NCBI RefSeq assembly: GCF_021390395.1
Contig: NZ_JAJUWT010000005.1
Location: 124,001-188,000 of the forward strand
Origin: Saccharothrix sp. S26
Lineage (GTDB): Bacteria > Actinomycetota > Actinomycetes > Mycobacteriales > Pseudonocardiaceae
Direction: 5' to 3'
Length of the DNA stretch: 64,000 nt
Positions 44,493 to 52,318 of this stretch are shown piece by piece; the first letter of the stretch is position 1; every line of letters begins with the position of its first letter. Under the pieces are notes generated by a model that had not been told where the DNA came from, made no database searches, and saw only the letters and a program-made list of their open reading frames with translations. The translations under genes and the position numbers were made by a program.

Positions 44493-45269
44493 GTGCGGAA
44501 ACGGTTGTCCACGGCGGTCCTCGCCGCCCTGCTGTCGGTCGTCGCCCTCCCGGTCGCGGATGCCGCCGGCCCGAGCCCAGATCACCGGCTGAAGACCTGC
44601 GCCCGCGCCGGTCTGCTGTTCTGCGAGGACTTCCAGCAGGTGCCCACCGGCGCGGGCACCAGCCTGAAGTGGGGTGTGGACACCCGCAACGGCTCGCTGG
44701 AGGTGGAACGCGACCGGCACGGCCAGAAGGTGCTGCACGTGCGGACCGAGGGCAACGGCCGGGCGTTCCTCAAGGTGGACGACTTCGCCGCGCCGGGCAA
44801 CAGCTTCTACGGCCGGGTCCGGGTGCGCGTCGAGGCGTTCCCGGACGCGCCGGACTGGGCCCACTACACGTTGGTCGAGGCCACCGGCGACGGCCCCGAG
44901 GTCGTGCGCCCGCTGGGCGGCCAGTACGTGCCCACGCTGGACAAGGCCCTGTGGGGCGTCGGCGCGGACGGCGGCCCGACCGGCGACTGGACGAACTGGC
45001 GCGAGTCCGCGCCGTCCAAGGCGGGCGTTTGGCAGTGCGTGGAGTGGCGGATGGACGCCTCGGACAACCGGATCACGCTGTGGTTCGACGGCGTGCCCAA
45101 CCCCGACCTGACCGTCTCGACCCGCGAGCACGGCGGCAACCCGGTCGACTTCCTGTTCCCGAAGTTCGACACGGTGAAGCTGGGCTGGCAGCTCTACCAG
45201 CCCAACGGCGGCAGCTACGACATCTGGCTGGACGACATCGCGCTGGGCGCGCAGCGCATCGGCTGCTAG
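44493..45269 (+). CDS. Secreted Cip1-like jelly-roll protein (cellulose-induced type)
   Basis: This 258-residue secreted protein follows AAGGAG and starts with a signal peptide (VRKRLSTAVLAALLSVVALPVADA). The mature part is a concanavalin/jelly-roll pattern: LLFCEDFQQVPTGAGTSLKW, VDDFAAPGNSFYGRVRVRVE, WQCVEWRMDASDNRITLWFDG and a C-terminal YDIWLDDIALG. This resembles Cip1 from Trichoderma and its Streptomyces homologues, a fold shared with polysaccharide lyases. Assignment is by pattern only. The CebR-type box and following terminator make it a single-gene member of the putative cellulose regulon. Confidence 0.62.
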   Translation: MRKRLSTAVLAALLSVVALPVADAAGPSPDHRLKTCARAGLLFCEDFQQVPTGAGTSLKWGVDTRNGSLEVERDRHGQKVLHVRTEGNGRAFLKVDDFAAPGNSFYGRVRVRVEAFPDAPDWAHYTLVEATGDGPEVVRPLGGQYVPTLDKALWGVGADGGPTGDWTNWRESAPSKAGVWQCVEWRMDASDNRITLWFDGVPNPDLTVSTREHGGNPVDFLFPKFDTVKLGWQLYQPNGGSYDIWLDDIALGAQRIGC

Positions 45270-45280
45270 CCAGGCGGCCC

Positions 45281-45331
45281 GGACGGGTCTTCCGGCCTCG
45301 CGGGCACCACCCGTCACCGGAAGACCCGTCC
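45281..45331 (+). terminator. Terminator after the Cip1-like gene
   Basis: A perfect 15-bp stem (GGACGGGTCTTCCGG and its complement) with a 21-base loop lies 11 bases after the stop. Confidence 0.65.
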
Positions 45332-45383
45332 CACGGCCCCAGACCCTCACGGGCCCTCACGGCCGCCCGGGATCAGCGATCCG

Positions 45384-45818
45384 TCAGCAGCGCCGGAGGT
45401 CGGGATGCGGCTGACCGTTCCCGCCTCCCTTGATGTAAACCACGTTCACCCACGTGCCCACGTTCCCGCTGTCGTCGTCGGTCAAGGCCCACCAGGTGTT
45501 CCAGTACCTGCCCACCGTCACCTTCTTGTCCGTGTTCTTCTGGCAGTAGAAGTACTCCCGCTGGTCATTCAGCCATCCCCAACGGTTGTTGGCATCGGGC
45601 AGGCAGTAAGTGGGCGCGGGCCTCTTCCACAGCTCCAGCGTCTTCCTCGGGTACGGGCGGTTCTGCACGCAGACGCGGTTGACCCGGTCGGCGGAGTCGG
45701 CGGAGATGCCGGAGTCGGCAGGGGCGGCGGACGGAGCCGCGGCACTGACGCCGGTCACCATCATGCCCGCGGCCATCACGGCGGCCCCGATGGTGAGGAT
45801 CCTGCGGAACTTGAGCAT
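45384..45818 (-). CDS. Secreted Cys-containing hypothetical protein
   Basis: This 144-residue protein has a signal peptide (MLKFRRILTIGAAVMAAGMMVTGVSAAAPS). The mature part of about 105 residues contains four Cys (VCVQNRP, TYCLPDA, FYCQKN, RRC at the end), probably two disulfides. It also has a Trp/Tyr-rich region (NNRWGWLNDQREYFYC, GRYWNTWWALTDDD). No family was recognised. AAAGGA before ATG 45818 supports this start. It may be a small extracellular binding or inhibitor-like domain, which is inference. Confidence 0.72.
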   Translation of the reverse strand: MLKFRRILTIGAAVMAAGMMVTGVSAAAPSAAPADSGISADSADRVNRVCVQNRPYPRKTLELWKRPAPTYCLPDANNRWGWLNDQREYFYCQKNTDKKVTVGRYWNTWWALTDDDSGNVGTWVNVVYIKGGGNGQPHPDLRRC

Positions 45819-46199
45819 GTGCGGTCCTTTCTCGTGATCGGCTCCGACCGCCTCGCCTCGGCGAGCCACCGGGAGTGGAACGCGGTCGGAGTTCCCGCCG
45901 AACAGTGCACGCGCCCGACACCGGAATGGAAGAACAAATCGGTGTTCTCACCCGGTCCGGAGCACCGAATACCGGAACGGCGACACTCGTCGGCACACCA
46001 CGCACGGGATTTTCGATGTTTGAAGGAACGCCACACCACAAGCGAGGGAACGGTCACCCACAATTGCCACACGCACGGTCGGTCACTCACGAATACCGCA
46101 GCGGGCGGTTTGCCTGACCCGATTGCGGGACGCACGCGATGACGCCGCGCGAACCCCGGTCGACGCACTTGGATGGAGGTGACCGGAAAGGGGATCGCC
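45819..46199. other. 381-bp intergenic region
   Basis: This region lies between divergent secreted-protein genes and is noticeably less GC-rich (GATTTTCGATGTTTGAAGG near 46010). A small CTCGCC/GGCGAG hairpin is near 45852-45866. No gene recognised. Confidence 0.4.
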
Positions 46200-47747
46200 A
46201 TGGCGACAGGCATCAGGCCAGGTGGACGGCGCAAGCCGTGGACCGGGAAGTGGAGGACCGCGGTGGCGACCGCGGTCGTGGCGGTGTCCTGCGTCGTGGC
46301 CGTGCCCCGGGCGACGGCGTCACCGTCGTCGCTGTCGGAGTTCACGCCGTGTGCGGAAACCCCGCAGGCGTGGTGCGCGACGCTGACCGTCCCACAGCGG
46401 TGGGACGCGCCCGACGCGACGAGGTCGCTCCACCTCACCGTGGTGAAGTGGAAGGCGACCGCCACCGGCGCGGCGCACAAGGGAGTGCTGCTGGTCGACG
46501 AGGGCGGCCCGAACGGCGGGTCGGCCGACAGCCTGCGCAGCGGGTGGTACGAGCACTTCACCGCACCGGTGCGGGCGGCTTTCGACATCGTCGCGGTGAA
46601 CCAGCGGGAGAGCGCGGTCCACTGCGAACCCCCTCAGGTGAGCAACACCCTGCCGCTGGCCCCGGACCCGGCCACCTTCGACGACTCCGTCAAGGAAAAC
46701 GCCCGCTACGCCGAGAGCTGCCGTCCCGAGACCCTGTGGACGATCGACTCGCTCGACCGCGCCCGCGACCTCGACGCGCTCCGCCGAGGGCTGGGCGTCG
46801 ACCGGGTGAGCTACTACGGCGTCTCCTACGGGACCGTCGCCGGCCAGGCGCTCGCGGAGCTGCACCCCACGACCGTCCGGTCCGTGGTGCTCGACAGCCC
46901 GCAGTACCCGAGGCTGGGCACCGCGGACTACCTCGTCAGCGCCGCGGCGGGCATCGAGGACATCGCGCACGGGTTCGCGGGCTGGTGCCAGGCGCACCGG
47001 GCGACACCGCCGGGCCAGGGGTCGTGCCGCACGCTCGTCCGGGCGATCGGGGCGGGCGGCCGGATCACCGCCCGACGCGTGCTGACCCACCTGCGGAACC
47101 TGCGGTCGTGGGCCGAAGCGGGGACGTTGTACGGCATCAACGGCGAACCCGTGAGCCCTGACGACCTGACGGACCTGTTCTCCACGATGCACCTGAGCAA
47201 GGACGATCCCCAGTTCCTGGAGGGACGGGCGGACGAGCTGGCGCAGTGGCGGCCGCGCCGCCGGGAGGCCACCGCACCCCGTGCCGTCGACGGCCTCGTC
47301 CAGGACACCCAGACGCTGTTGCGCTGCAACGACTTCTTCGACCGGACCATCACCACGTACGAGCAGTGGCAGGACCTCTGGCAGCGCAGCCAGGACGTCG
47401 CGCCTCTCGTGCGGACGTCCAGCGCGCACTGGACGTGGATGCGGGCGTGCCTGGGCACCGACCTCGGCCGGTGGCGTCCCGAGCCGTTCCCCTCGGAAGT
47501 GCCGCTGCTGGTCACCGCGATGCGTTACGACAGCCCCACGCCCCACGGCTGGGCACGACAGCTCGCGACCGACGCGGGCGCTCCCCTGGTCACCTACAAC
47601 GGGTTCGGGCACGGTGCTTACGACGCCAAGCTCGCGCACACGGCGGGCCGCGAGTGCGTGGCCCGGCCGGTGGAGGAGTTCCTCGTCGACGGTGTCGTGC
47701 CGGCCGACACCCGGTGCCAAGGGGCGACGGCGGTACCCGGCGCGTGA
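46200..47747 (+). CDS. Secreted alpha/beta-hydrolase peptidase (S33, tripeptidyl-aminopeptidase-like)
   Basis: This 515-residue protein has a signal region (RTAVATAVVAVSCVVAVPRATA). The hydrolase core has DEGGPNGGSAD at the oxyanion loop, the nucleophile in YYGVSYGTVAG, the acid in AMRYDSPTPHGW and His in NGFGHGAYD. A C-terminal TAP-like domain contains the last Cys pair. These match Streptomyces SlpD/Tap-type extracellular aminopeptidases that trim peptides. AAAGGGG lies seven bases before ATG 46200; an upstream GTG after GGAGGTGA is possible. Confidence 0.85.
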   Translation: MATGIRPGGRRKPWTGKWRTAVATAVVAVSCVVAVPRATASPSSLSEFTPCAETPQAWCATLTVPQRWDAPDATRSLHLTVVKWKATATGAAHKGVLLVDEGGPNGGSADSLRSGWYEHFTAPVRAAFDIVAVNQRESAVHCEPPQVSNTLPLAPDPATFDDSVKENARYAESCRPETLWTIDSLDRARDLDALRRGLGVDRVSYYGVSYGTVAGQALAELHPTTVRSVVLDSPQYPRLGTADYLVSAAAGIEDIAHGFAGWCQAHRATPPGQGSCRTLVRAIGAGGRITARRVLTHLRNLRSWAEAGTLYGINGEPVSPDDLTDLFSTMHLSKDDPQFLEGRADELAQWRPRRREATAPRAVDGLVQDTQTLLRCNDFFDRTITTYEQWQDLWQRSQDVAPLVRTSSAHWTWMRACLGTDLGRWRPEPFPSEVPLLVTAMRYDSPTPHGWARQLATDAGAPLVTYNGFGHGAYDAKLAHTAGRECVARPVEEFLVDGVVPADTRCQGATAVPGA

Positions 47748-47815
47748 GCGGGATCCGTGCGCGACGACCGAAAACCAGGCGCGGTGCGCGTGGTGGCGCT
47801 GCTAGCGTCACCGCC

Positions 47816-47909
47816 ATGTCCTCGTCGTCCCCGGTCATGTCGCCCCGCCACGCGGGGCCGCCGACGTTGCGCGGATGACGAGTCCGAGGCCCCCGTCCCT
47901 GGGGGTCTC
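47816..47909 (+). promoter_or_regulatory. Possible leader ORF and hairpin upstream of metG
   Basis: TAGCGT (47803-47808) is a -10 seven bases before ATG 47816. That ATG opens a 20-codon ORF ending at TGA 47876-47878, rich in Ser and Pro with an internal Met. A 9-bp hairpin (GAGGCCCCC/GGGGGTCTC, loop GTCCCT, 47886-47909) follows. The arrangement resembles an attenuator. No T-box features were seen. Confidence 0.4.
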
Positions 47910-47943
47910 CGCCGGCCGGGAACCCCCGCACCTGGAGGTTCCG

Positions 47944-49437
47944 ATGCCCCGCTACTACGTGACCACCGCCATCCCGTACGTGAACTCGCGGCCGCACCTG
48001 GGTTTCGCGCTGGAGGTCGTGCAGGCGGACGTGCTGGCCCGCCACCACCGCCTGCGCGGCGACCGGGTGCGGTTCCTCACCGGCACCGACGACAACTCGC
48101 TGAAGAACGTGCTGGCGGCGCGGGCGGAAGGGCTGTCGACCGGCGAGCTGGTCGACCGCAACGCGGCGGCGTTCGCGGCGTTGCGCGACCCGCTGGCGTT
48201 GTCGTTCACCGACTTCATCCGCACCAGCCGCGACGCCAGGCACCGCACCGGCGTCGAACGGCTCTGGCGGGCGTGCGCGCACGACTTCTACCGCGCGCAC
48301 TACGAGGGCCTGTACTGCGTGGGCTGCGAGCAGTTCTACGCCCCGGCCGAGCTGGTGGACGGCACGTGCCCCGAGCACGGCGTCGAGCCGCAACCGGTGG
48401 CCGAGGAGAACTGGTTCTTCCGGCTCTCCCGCCACACCGACCGGCTGCGCGAGCTGATCGCGGACGGCACGGTCCGGATCGAGCCCGCGGTCCGCCGCAA
48501 CGAGGTGCTGGCCCTGCTCGACGCGGGGCTGCCGGACTTCTCCGTCTCGCGGTCCCGCGACCGCGCGCACGGCTGGGGCATCCCCGTGCCGGGTGACCCC
48601 GACCAGGTCGTCTACGTGTGGTGGGACGCGCTGGGCAACTACATCTCCAGCCTGGGCTACGGCGAGGGCGGCTCGAACTACCGCCGCTGGTGGGTGGAGG
48701 GCGACCGGCGCGTGCACGTGATCGGCAAGGGCGTGGTCCGCTTCCACGCCGTGTACTGGCTGGCGATGCTGCTGTCCGCGGGCGAGCCGCTGCCCACCGA
48801 CATCCTGGTGCACGACTACCTGACCACCGACGGCCGCAAGATCAGCAAGTCGGCCGGGGCCGTGGTCGACCCGGTGGCGTTGAGCGACCGGTACGGCTCG
48901 GACGCGGTGCGGTGGTGGCTGCTGCGGGACGTGCCGCGCGTCGGTGACGCGGACTTCACCGAGGCCCGCCTGGTCGCCCGCGCGAACGAGGACCTCGCCA
49001 ACGGCCTGGGCAACCTGGTCAACCGCGTCACGACCATCGCGCACCGCTACCGCGAGGGCAAGCCGCGGCCGGCCGCGCCGGACGCCGACGCCGAACCGCT
49101 GACGGTGGCGTGCCGCGAAGCGCCGGACCTGGTGCACGCCGCCGTGACCGACTTCGACTTCCGGCGCGCGACGGCGGCCGTGTGGCGGATCGTGGAGGAG
49201 GCCAACCGGTACGTGGACCGGGTGCGGCCGTGGGAGCTGGCCCGTGCCGAGCGCGACGGGGACACCGCGGCTGCCGCACGCCTGGACGCGGCCATCGGCG
49301 CGCTGCTGGCCGCGTGCCGGGTGCTGGCCCGCGAGCTGACGCCGTTCGTGCCGGCGCTGGCCGCGCGGGTGTCCGAGCAGTGCGTCACGCTGTCGGGCGA
49401 ACTCCCCCGGCCGCGGCCGCTGTTCCCCCGGTTGTGA
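47944..49437 (+). CDS. metG: Methionyl-tRNA synthetase
   Basis: This 497-residue class I synthetase charges tRNA-Met. The HIGH-type motif is PYVNSRPHLGF (residues 10-20), one zinc knuckle is CVGCEQFYAPAELVDGTCPEHG (about 125-145), the KMSKS equivalent is GRKISKSAG (about 298-306), and the anticodon-binding helical domain follows. It lacks the C-terminal tRNA-binding extension found in longer MetRS. GGAGG precedes ATG 47944. Its isolated position, leaderless small ORF and hairpin suggest it may be a second, regulated MetRS. The rest of the genome is needed to say. Confidence 0.92.
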   Translation: MPRYYVTTAIPYVNSRPHLGFALEVVQADVLARHHRLRGDRVRFLTGTDDNSLKNVLAARAEGLSTGELVDRNAAAFAALRDPLALSFTDFIRTSRDARHRTGVERLWRACAHDFYRAHYEGLYCVGCEQFYAPAELVDGTCPEHGVEPQPVAEENWFFRLSRHTDRLRELIADGTVRIEPAVRRNEVLALLDAGLPDFSVSRSRDRAHGWGIPVPGDPDQVVYVWWDALGNYISSLGYGEGGSNYRRWWVEGDRRVHVIGKGVVRFHAVYWLAMLLSAGEPLPTDILVHDYLTTDGRKISKSAGAVVDPVALSDRYGSDAVRWWLLRDVPRVGDADFTEARLVARANEDLANGLGNLVNRVTTIAHRYREGKPRPAAPDADAEPLTVACREAPDLVHAAVTDFDFRRATAAVWRIVEEANRYVDRVRPWELARAERDGDTAAAARLDAAIGALLAACRVLARELTPFVPALAARVSEQCVTLSGELPRPRPLFPRL

Positions 49438-49440
49438 GGA

Positions 49441-50241
49441 TCAGTCGGGCAGGCCGGCGGCGAGCCCCAGCCACAGCAGGTGGACGACGCCGAGCACCGC
49501 GGTGGCGAGGACCGCGACGGCGGCCTGCCCGAGCCGTTCGCGCGGGCGGCCGCCCGCCGGTCCCGCGGCCACGTGCTGCCAGAACGCCATCAGCCCGGCG
49601 GGCACCAGCAGGGCGACCGCGACGACGAGCGTGGTGGCCTCGACCCGGGCCGACACCAGCACGGTGCTCACGATCGCGAGGGCCCAGGAGGACACACCGG
49701 TGATCACGGTCCGCCGCAACCGGTCGCCGTCCTCCAGCCTCGGTCCTCGGTACAGGGCGAACGCGGCCGACCCGGCGACCAGGGCGAGCACCAGGCCGCC
49801 GAGGAGCAGCGCCCGTTCCCACCACAGGTCGAGCGCGTCACGCCACCACGGCGTGCTCGGCGCTTCGCTCGCCGGGACGTCGAGCGAGCTCACCCGGACC
49901 CACGGGGACGCGGGGCCGTACTGGGTGACGCGGTCGCAGCGCAGCCGTCGGCCGTCGTAGGTCGCCGAGCAGGAGCCGGAGGTGGGCCCGGCCGCGAGGT
50001 CGGCCTCCACGGTCAGCGGCCGGCCGGCGACGGGCACGGTGCAGGTGACCAGGAGGTCGGTCGAGGCGCAGTCGAAACCTTCCACGACCGAGAACAGCGG
50101 TGTGTCGACCCGGTGGAGCGTGCCGGTCACCCCGGCCGGCGCGACCGGCGCGAGCACGACGGCGAACAGGAGCAGGACGACCGGCACGGACTGCGGGAGC
50201 AGGCGCAGCGGGCCGACGCCGAGCCGGGTGCTGGTGGTCAA
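49441..50241 (-). CDS. Hypothetical membrane protein
   Basis: This 266-residue protein has one N-terminal TM helix (VPVVLLLFAVVLAPVAPAG). An extracellular domain of about 95 residues carries four Cys (EGFDCAS, VTCTVP, GSCSAT, LRCDR). Then come four TM helices (ALLLGGLVLALVAGSAAFALY, ATTLVVAVALLVPAGLMAF and others). No known family was recognised. It is convergent with metG. Confidence 0.7.
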   Translation of the reverse strand: MTTSTRLGVGPLRLLPQSVPVVLLLFAVVLAPVAPAGVTGTLHRVDTPLFSVVEGFDCASTDLLVTCTVPVAGRPLTVEADLAAGPTSGSCSATYDGRRLRCDRVTQYGPASPWVRVSSLDVPASEAPSTPWWRDALDLWWERALLLGGLVLALVAGSAAFALYRGPRLEDGDRLRRTVITGVSSWALAIVSTVLVSARVEATTLVVAVALLVPAGLMAFWQHVAAGPAGGRPRERLGQAAVAVLATAVLGVVHLLWLGLAAGLPD

Positions 50242-50293
50242 GGTCCACCTCCCTCACCCCGCGGATCGGCCGCGCGCCGCCGGCCGTTAGCCG

Positions 50294-50327
50294 CCGGACC
50301 CGTCGGGCGCGCGCCCGACGGGTCCGG
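50294..50327. terminator. Perfect 34-bp palindrome, terminator of the chitinase gene
   Basis: Seventeen-base arms (CCGGACCCGTCGGGCGC) meet with no spacer, six bases beyond the chitinase stop (minus strand). Confidence 0.75.
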
Positions 50328-50333
50328 CCGCGC

Positions 50334-51815
50334 TCACCTGGGCAGGTAGGCGCGGTGGGAACGGGAGAACTCGAAGTTGTTGTAACGGTCCCAGTTCACC
50401 GACCACGTCATCAGCCCGCGCAGGTTCGGGTACACGCCCCTGGGCTGGTAGCTCCCGCAGTTCGCGCCCTTCATCAGGCAGTCCAGCGCCTTCTGCACCT
50501 CGGCGACGGAGGTGAAGCCGTTGCCCGCGTTGACGCTGGCCGGCAGGCCGATGGCCACCTGGTCCGGCCGCAGGCCCGGGAACACCTTCGTCGCGTCACC
50601 GCGCACCGGGAACCCGGCCAGCACCATGTCGGCCATGGAGACGTGGAAATCACTGCCGCCCATGAAGTGGTACTGGTTGTCCAGCCCCATGATCGGGCCG
50701 GAGTTGTAGTGCTGGACGTGCAGCAGGGTCAGGTCGTCGCGCAACGCGTGGATCACCGGCAGGTACGCGCCCGCGCGCGGGTCCGCGCCGCTGCCGCCGC
50801 CGTAGTGCTGGTAGCCCACCTGGACGAAGAACGTCTCCGGGGCCATGGTGAGCACGAACTTCGCGCCGTAACGCGCCTTCAGCGTCTTCAACGCCTGGAT
50901 CAGGTTGACGATCACCGGCGTGGTCGGCGCGCGGAAGTCGGTGTCGCCCGCGTTGAGCGACAGCGAGTGGCCCTCGAAGTCGACGTCGAGGCCGTCGAGC
51001 CCGTACTTGTCGATGATCGCCGAGGCGGAGCGGACGAACGCGTCGCGCGCGGCCGCGGTGGACAGCTGCACCTGGCCGTTCGCGCCGCCGATCGAGATGA
51101 GCACCTTCTTGCCCTTGGACTGCTTGTCCCGGATGCCCGCGATGAACTCGGCCTCGGACTCGACGTTCGGGCACTCGGCGACGGGGCACTGGGCGAAGCG
51201 GAGGTCGCCGGAGGTGGCGGAGGTGGGTTCGGCGAAGGACAGGTTGATGATGTCCCAGTCGTCGGAGACGTCCTTCATCCGGATGTAGCCCGAGCCGTTG
51301 GCGAAGCTCGCGTGCAGGTAGCCGACCAGCACCCGCTTGGGCAACCCGGTGACCGGCGGTGTCGTGGTGGTGGTGGTCGTCGTCGTAGTGGTGGTCGTCG
51401 TGGTGGTGGTGATGGGTGAGCCCGCGCACGACGCGCCGTTGATCTTGCAGTTGGCCGGGCTCGCGGTGCCCGAGGCGTTGAAGCCGAACGTCACGGTCGC
51501 ACCGGGCGCGACGGTGCCGTTGTACTCGCGGTGGGTGAACGAGTGGTGACCTGACGAGTTGGTCTGCAACGCGTCCCAGTAGGCCCCGACGGTCGTCCCG
51601 GCGGGCAGGTCGAACTCGACCTTCCACCCCGAGATGGCCGCGCTGGTCTCGTTCTTGATCGAGAACTGCGCCGTGTAGCCGGTGTCCCAGCTCGACGTCT
51701 TGGTGAACGTGGCGGTGACCGACGCGGCGTAGGCCGGCGTGAAGCCGACCACCGCCGCTGCCACCACCAGCGCCGCGACCGCCGCCACCCGGGCGAACAG
51801 GACTCTTCGCGACAT
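50334..51815 (-). CDS. Secreted GH18 chitinase with N-terminal CBM2
   Basis: This is a 493-residue enzyme. After a signal peptide (to TPAYA) comes a CBM2 (about 31-135: ASVTATFTKTSSWDTGYTAQF, GWKVEFDLPAGT, FGFNASG), a poly-Thr linker (about 137-153) and a GH18 TIM barrel. The barrel has KVLISIGGANGQ and the catalytic GLDGLDVDFEG (DxxDxDxE), with QHYNSGPIMG and MTWSVNWD. It is a bacterial family 18 chitinase like Streptomyces ChiC/ChiA types. A DasR-type dre site lies upstream, and a strong terminator follows. Confidence 0.94.
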   Translation of the reverse strand: MSRRVLFARVAAVAALVVAAAVVGFTPAYAASVTATFTKTSSWDTGYTAQFSIKNETSAAISGWKVEFDLPAGTTVGAYWDALQTNSSGHHSFTHREYNGTVAPGATVTFGFNASGTASPANCKINGASCAGSPITTTTTTTTTTTTTTTTTPPVTGLPKRVLVGYLHASFANGSGYIRMKDVSDDWDIINLSFAEPTSATSGDLRFAQCPVAECPNVESEAEFIAGIRDKQSKGKKVLISIGGANGQVQLSTAAARDAFVRSASAIIDKYGLDGLDVDFEGHSLSLNAGDTDFRAPTTPVIVNLIQALKTLKARYGAKFVLTMAPETFFVQVGYQHYGGGSGADPRAGAYLPVIHALRDDLTLLHVQHYNSGPIMGLDNQYHFMGGSDFHVSMADMVLAGFPVRGDATKVFPGLRPDQVAIGLPASVNAGNGFTSVAEVQKALDCLMKGANCGSYQPRGVYPNLRGLMTWSVNWDRYNNFEFSRSHRAYLPR

Positions 51816-51853
51816 GCGTCTCCTCCCAGCGGTGGCGGCCTCCAGGTGGGAGA

Positions 51854-51869
51854 ATTGGACTAGACCACC
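51854..51869. promoter_or_regulatory. DasR-type dre site of the chitinase
   Basis: ATTGGACTAGACCACC differs from the dre core TGGTCTAGACCA at one base. It lies about 40 bp upstream of the chitinase ATG. DasR represses chitin genes until GlcN-6-P accumulates. Confidence 0.75.
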
Positions 51870-51924
51870 ACGGGGATGTCAAGACCTCGTCGAAGGTGGT
51901 TGACCGAACGGCCCAGCGGGTACC

Positions 51925-51940
51925 TCGAACGGGCGTTCGA
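51925..51940 (+). promoter_or_regulatory. LexA-type SOS box upstream of DUF3072 gene
   Basis: TCGAACGGGCGTTCGA exactly fits the actinobacterial LexA consensus TCGAAC-N4-GTTCGA and extends to CTCGAACG/CGTTCGAG arms. It lies 15 bp before the start codon. Confidence 0.75.
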
Positions 51941-51955
51941 GGGAAGGAGAGGCAC

Positions 51956-52144
51956 GTGGACCGCAATCCGGAGAAGGACCCGCGGGACTGGACGACCGGC
52001 GACGAGCCGATGACCGGGCCCCAGGAGTCCTACCTGCGCACGTTGGCGCAGGAGGCGGGTGAAGAGGTGCCGGACGGGCTGACCAAGGTGGAGGCGTCAC
52101 AGCTGATCGACCGCTTGCAGGAGAAGACCGGGCGCGGCCGGTGA
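51956..52144 (+). CDS. DUF3072 small protein
   Basis: This 62-residue acidic protein contains DPRDWTTGDEPMTGPQESYL, then LRTLAQEAGEEVPDGLTKVEASQLIDRLQ. This matches DUF3072, a common small actinobacterial domain of unknown function with a SAP-like helical pattern. GGAAGGAGAGG precedes GTG 51956. The LexA-type box implies DNA-damage induction. Confidence 0.85.
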   Translation: MDRNPEKDPRDWTTGDEPMTGPQESYLRTLAQEAGEEVPDGLTKVEASQLIDRLQEKTGRGR

Positions 52145-52247
52145 CCCCGGCGCGGCACGCCGTCGCGGGCGTGCCGCGCCCGGCCGGGGCCCGAACGGCT
52201 CCCCCGACCGGAGCAGGGCCCGGTGTCCGGTTTCGACGGGCGACATC

Positions 52248-52279
52248 GGACAACGGGACGCGTTGTCCGGACGTTGTCC
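52248..52279. promoter_or_regulatory. Repeated GGACAACG/CGTTGTCC sites upstream of the permease
   Basis: GGACAACG (52248-52255) is inverted to CGTTGTCC (52261-52268), and CGTTGTCC repeats at 52272-52279. The set lies 40-70 bp before the permease gene and is a candidate operator. Confidence 0.45.
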
Positions 52280-52318
52280 GGAGGATGAACGGCGTTCACG
52301 AAAAGTCTCCTGTGTGGA

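Noticed and set aside
51361..51412. Microsatellite-like GTGGTGGTC tract
   Set aside because: It is the poly-Thr linker of the chitinase read on the other strand. The LPMO has the same at about 21271-21325.
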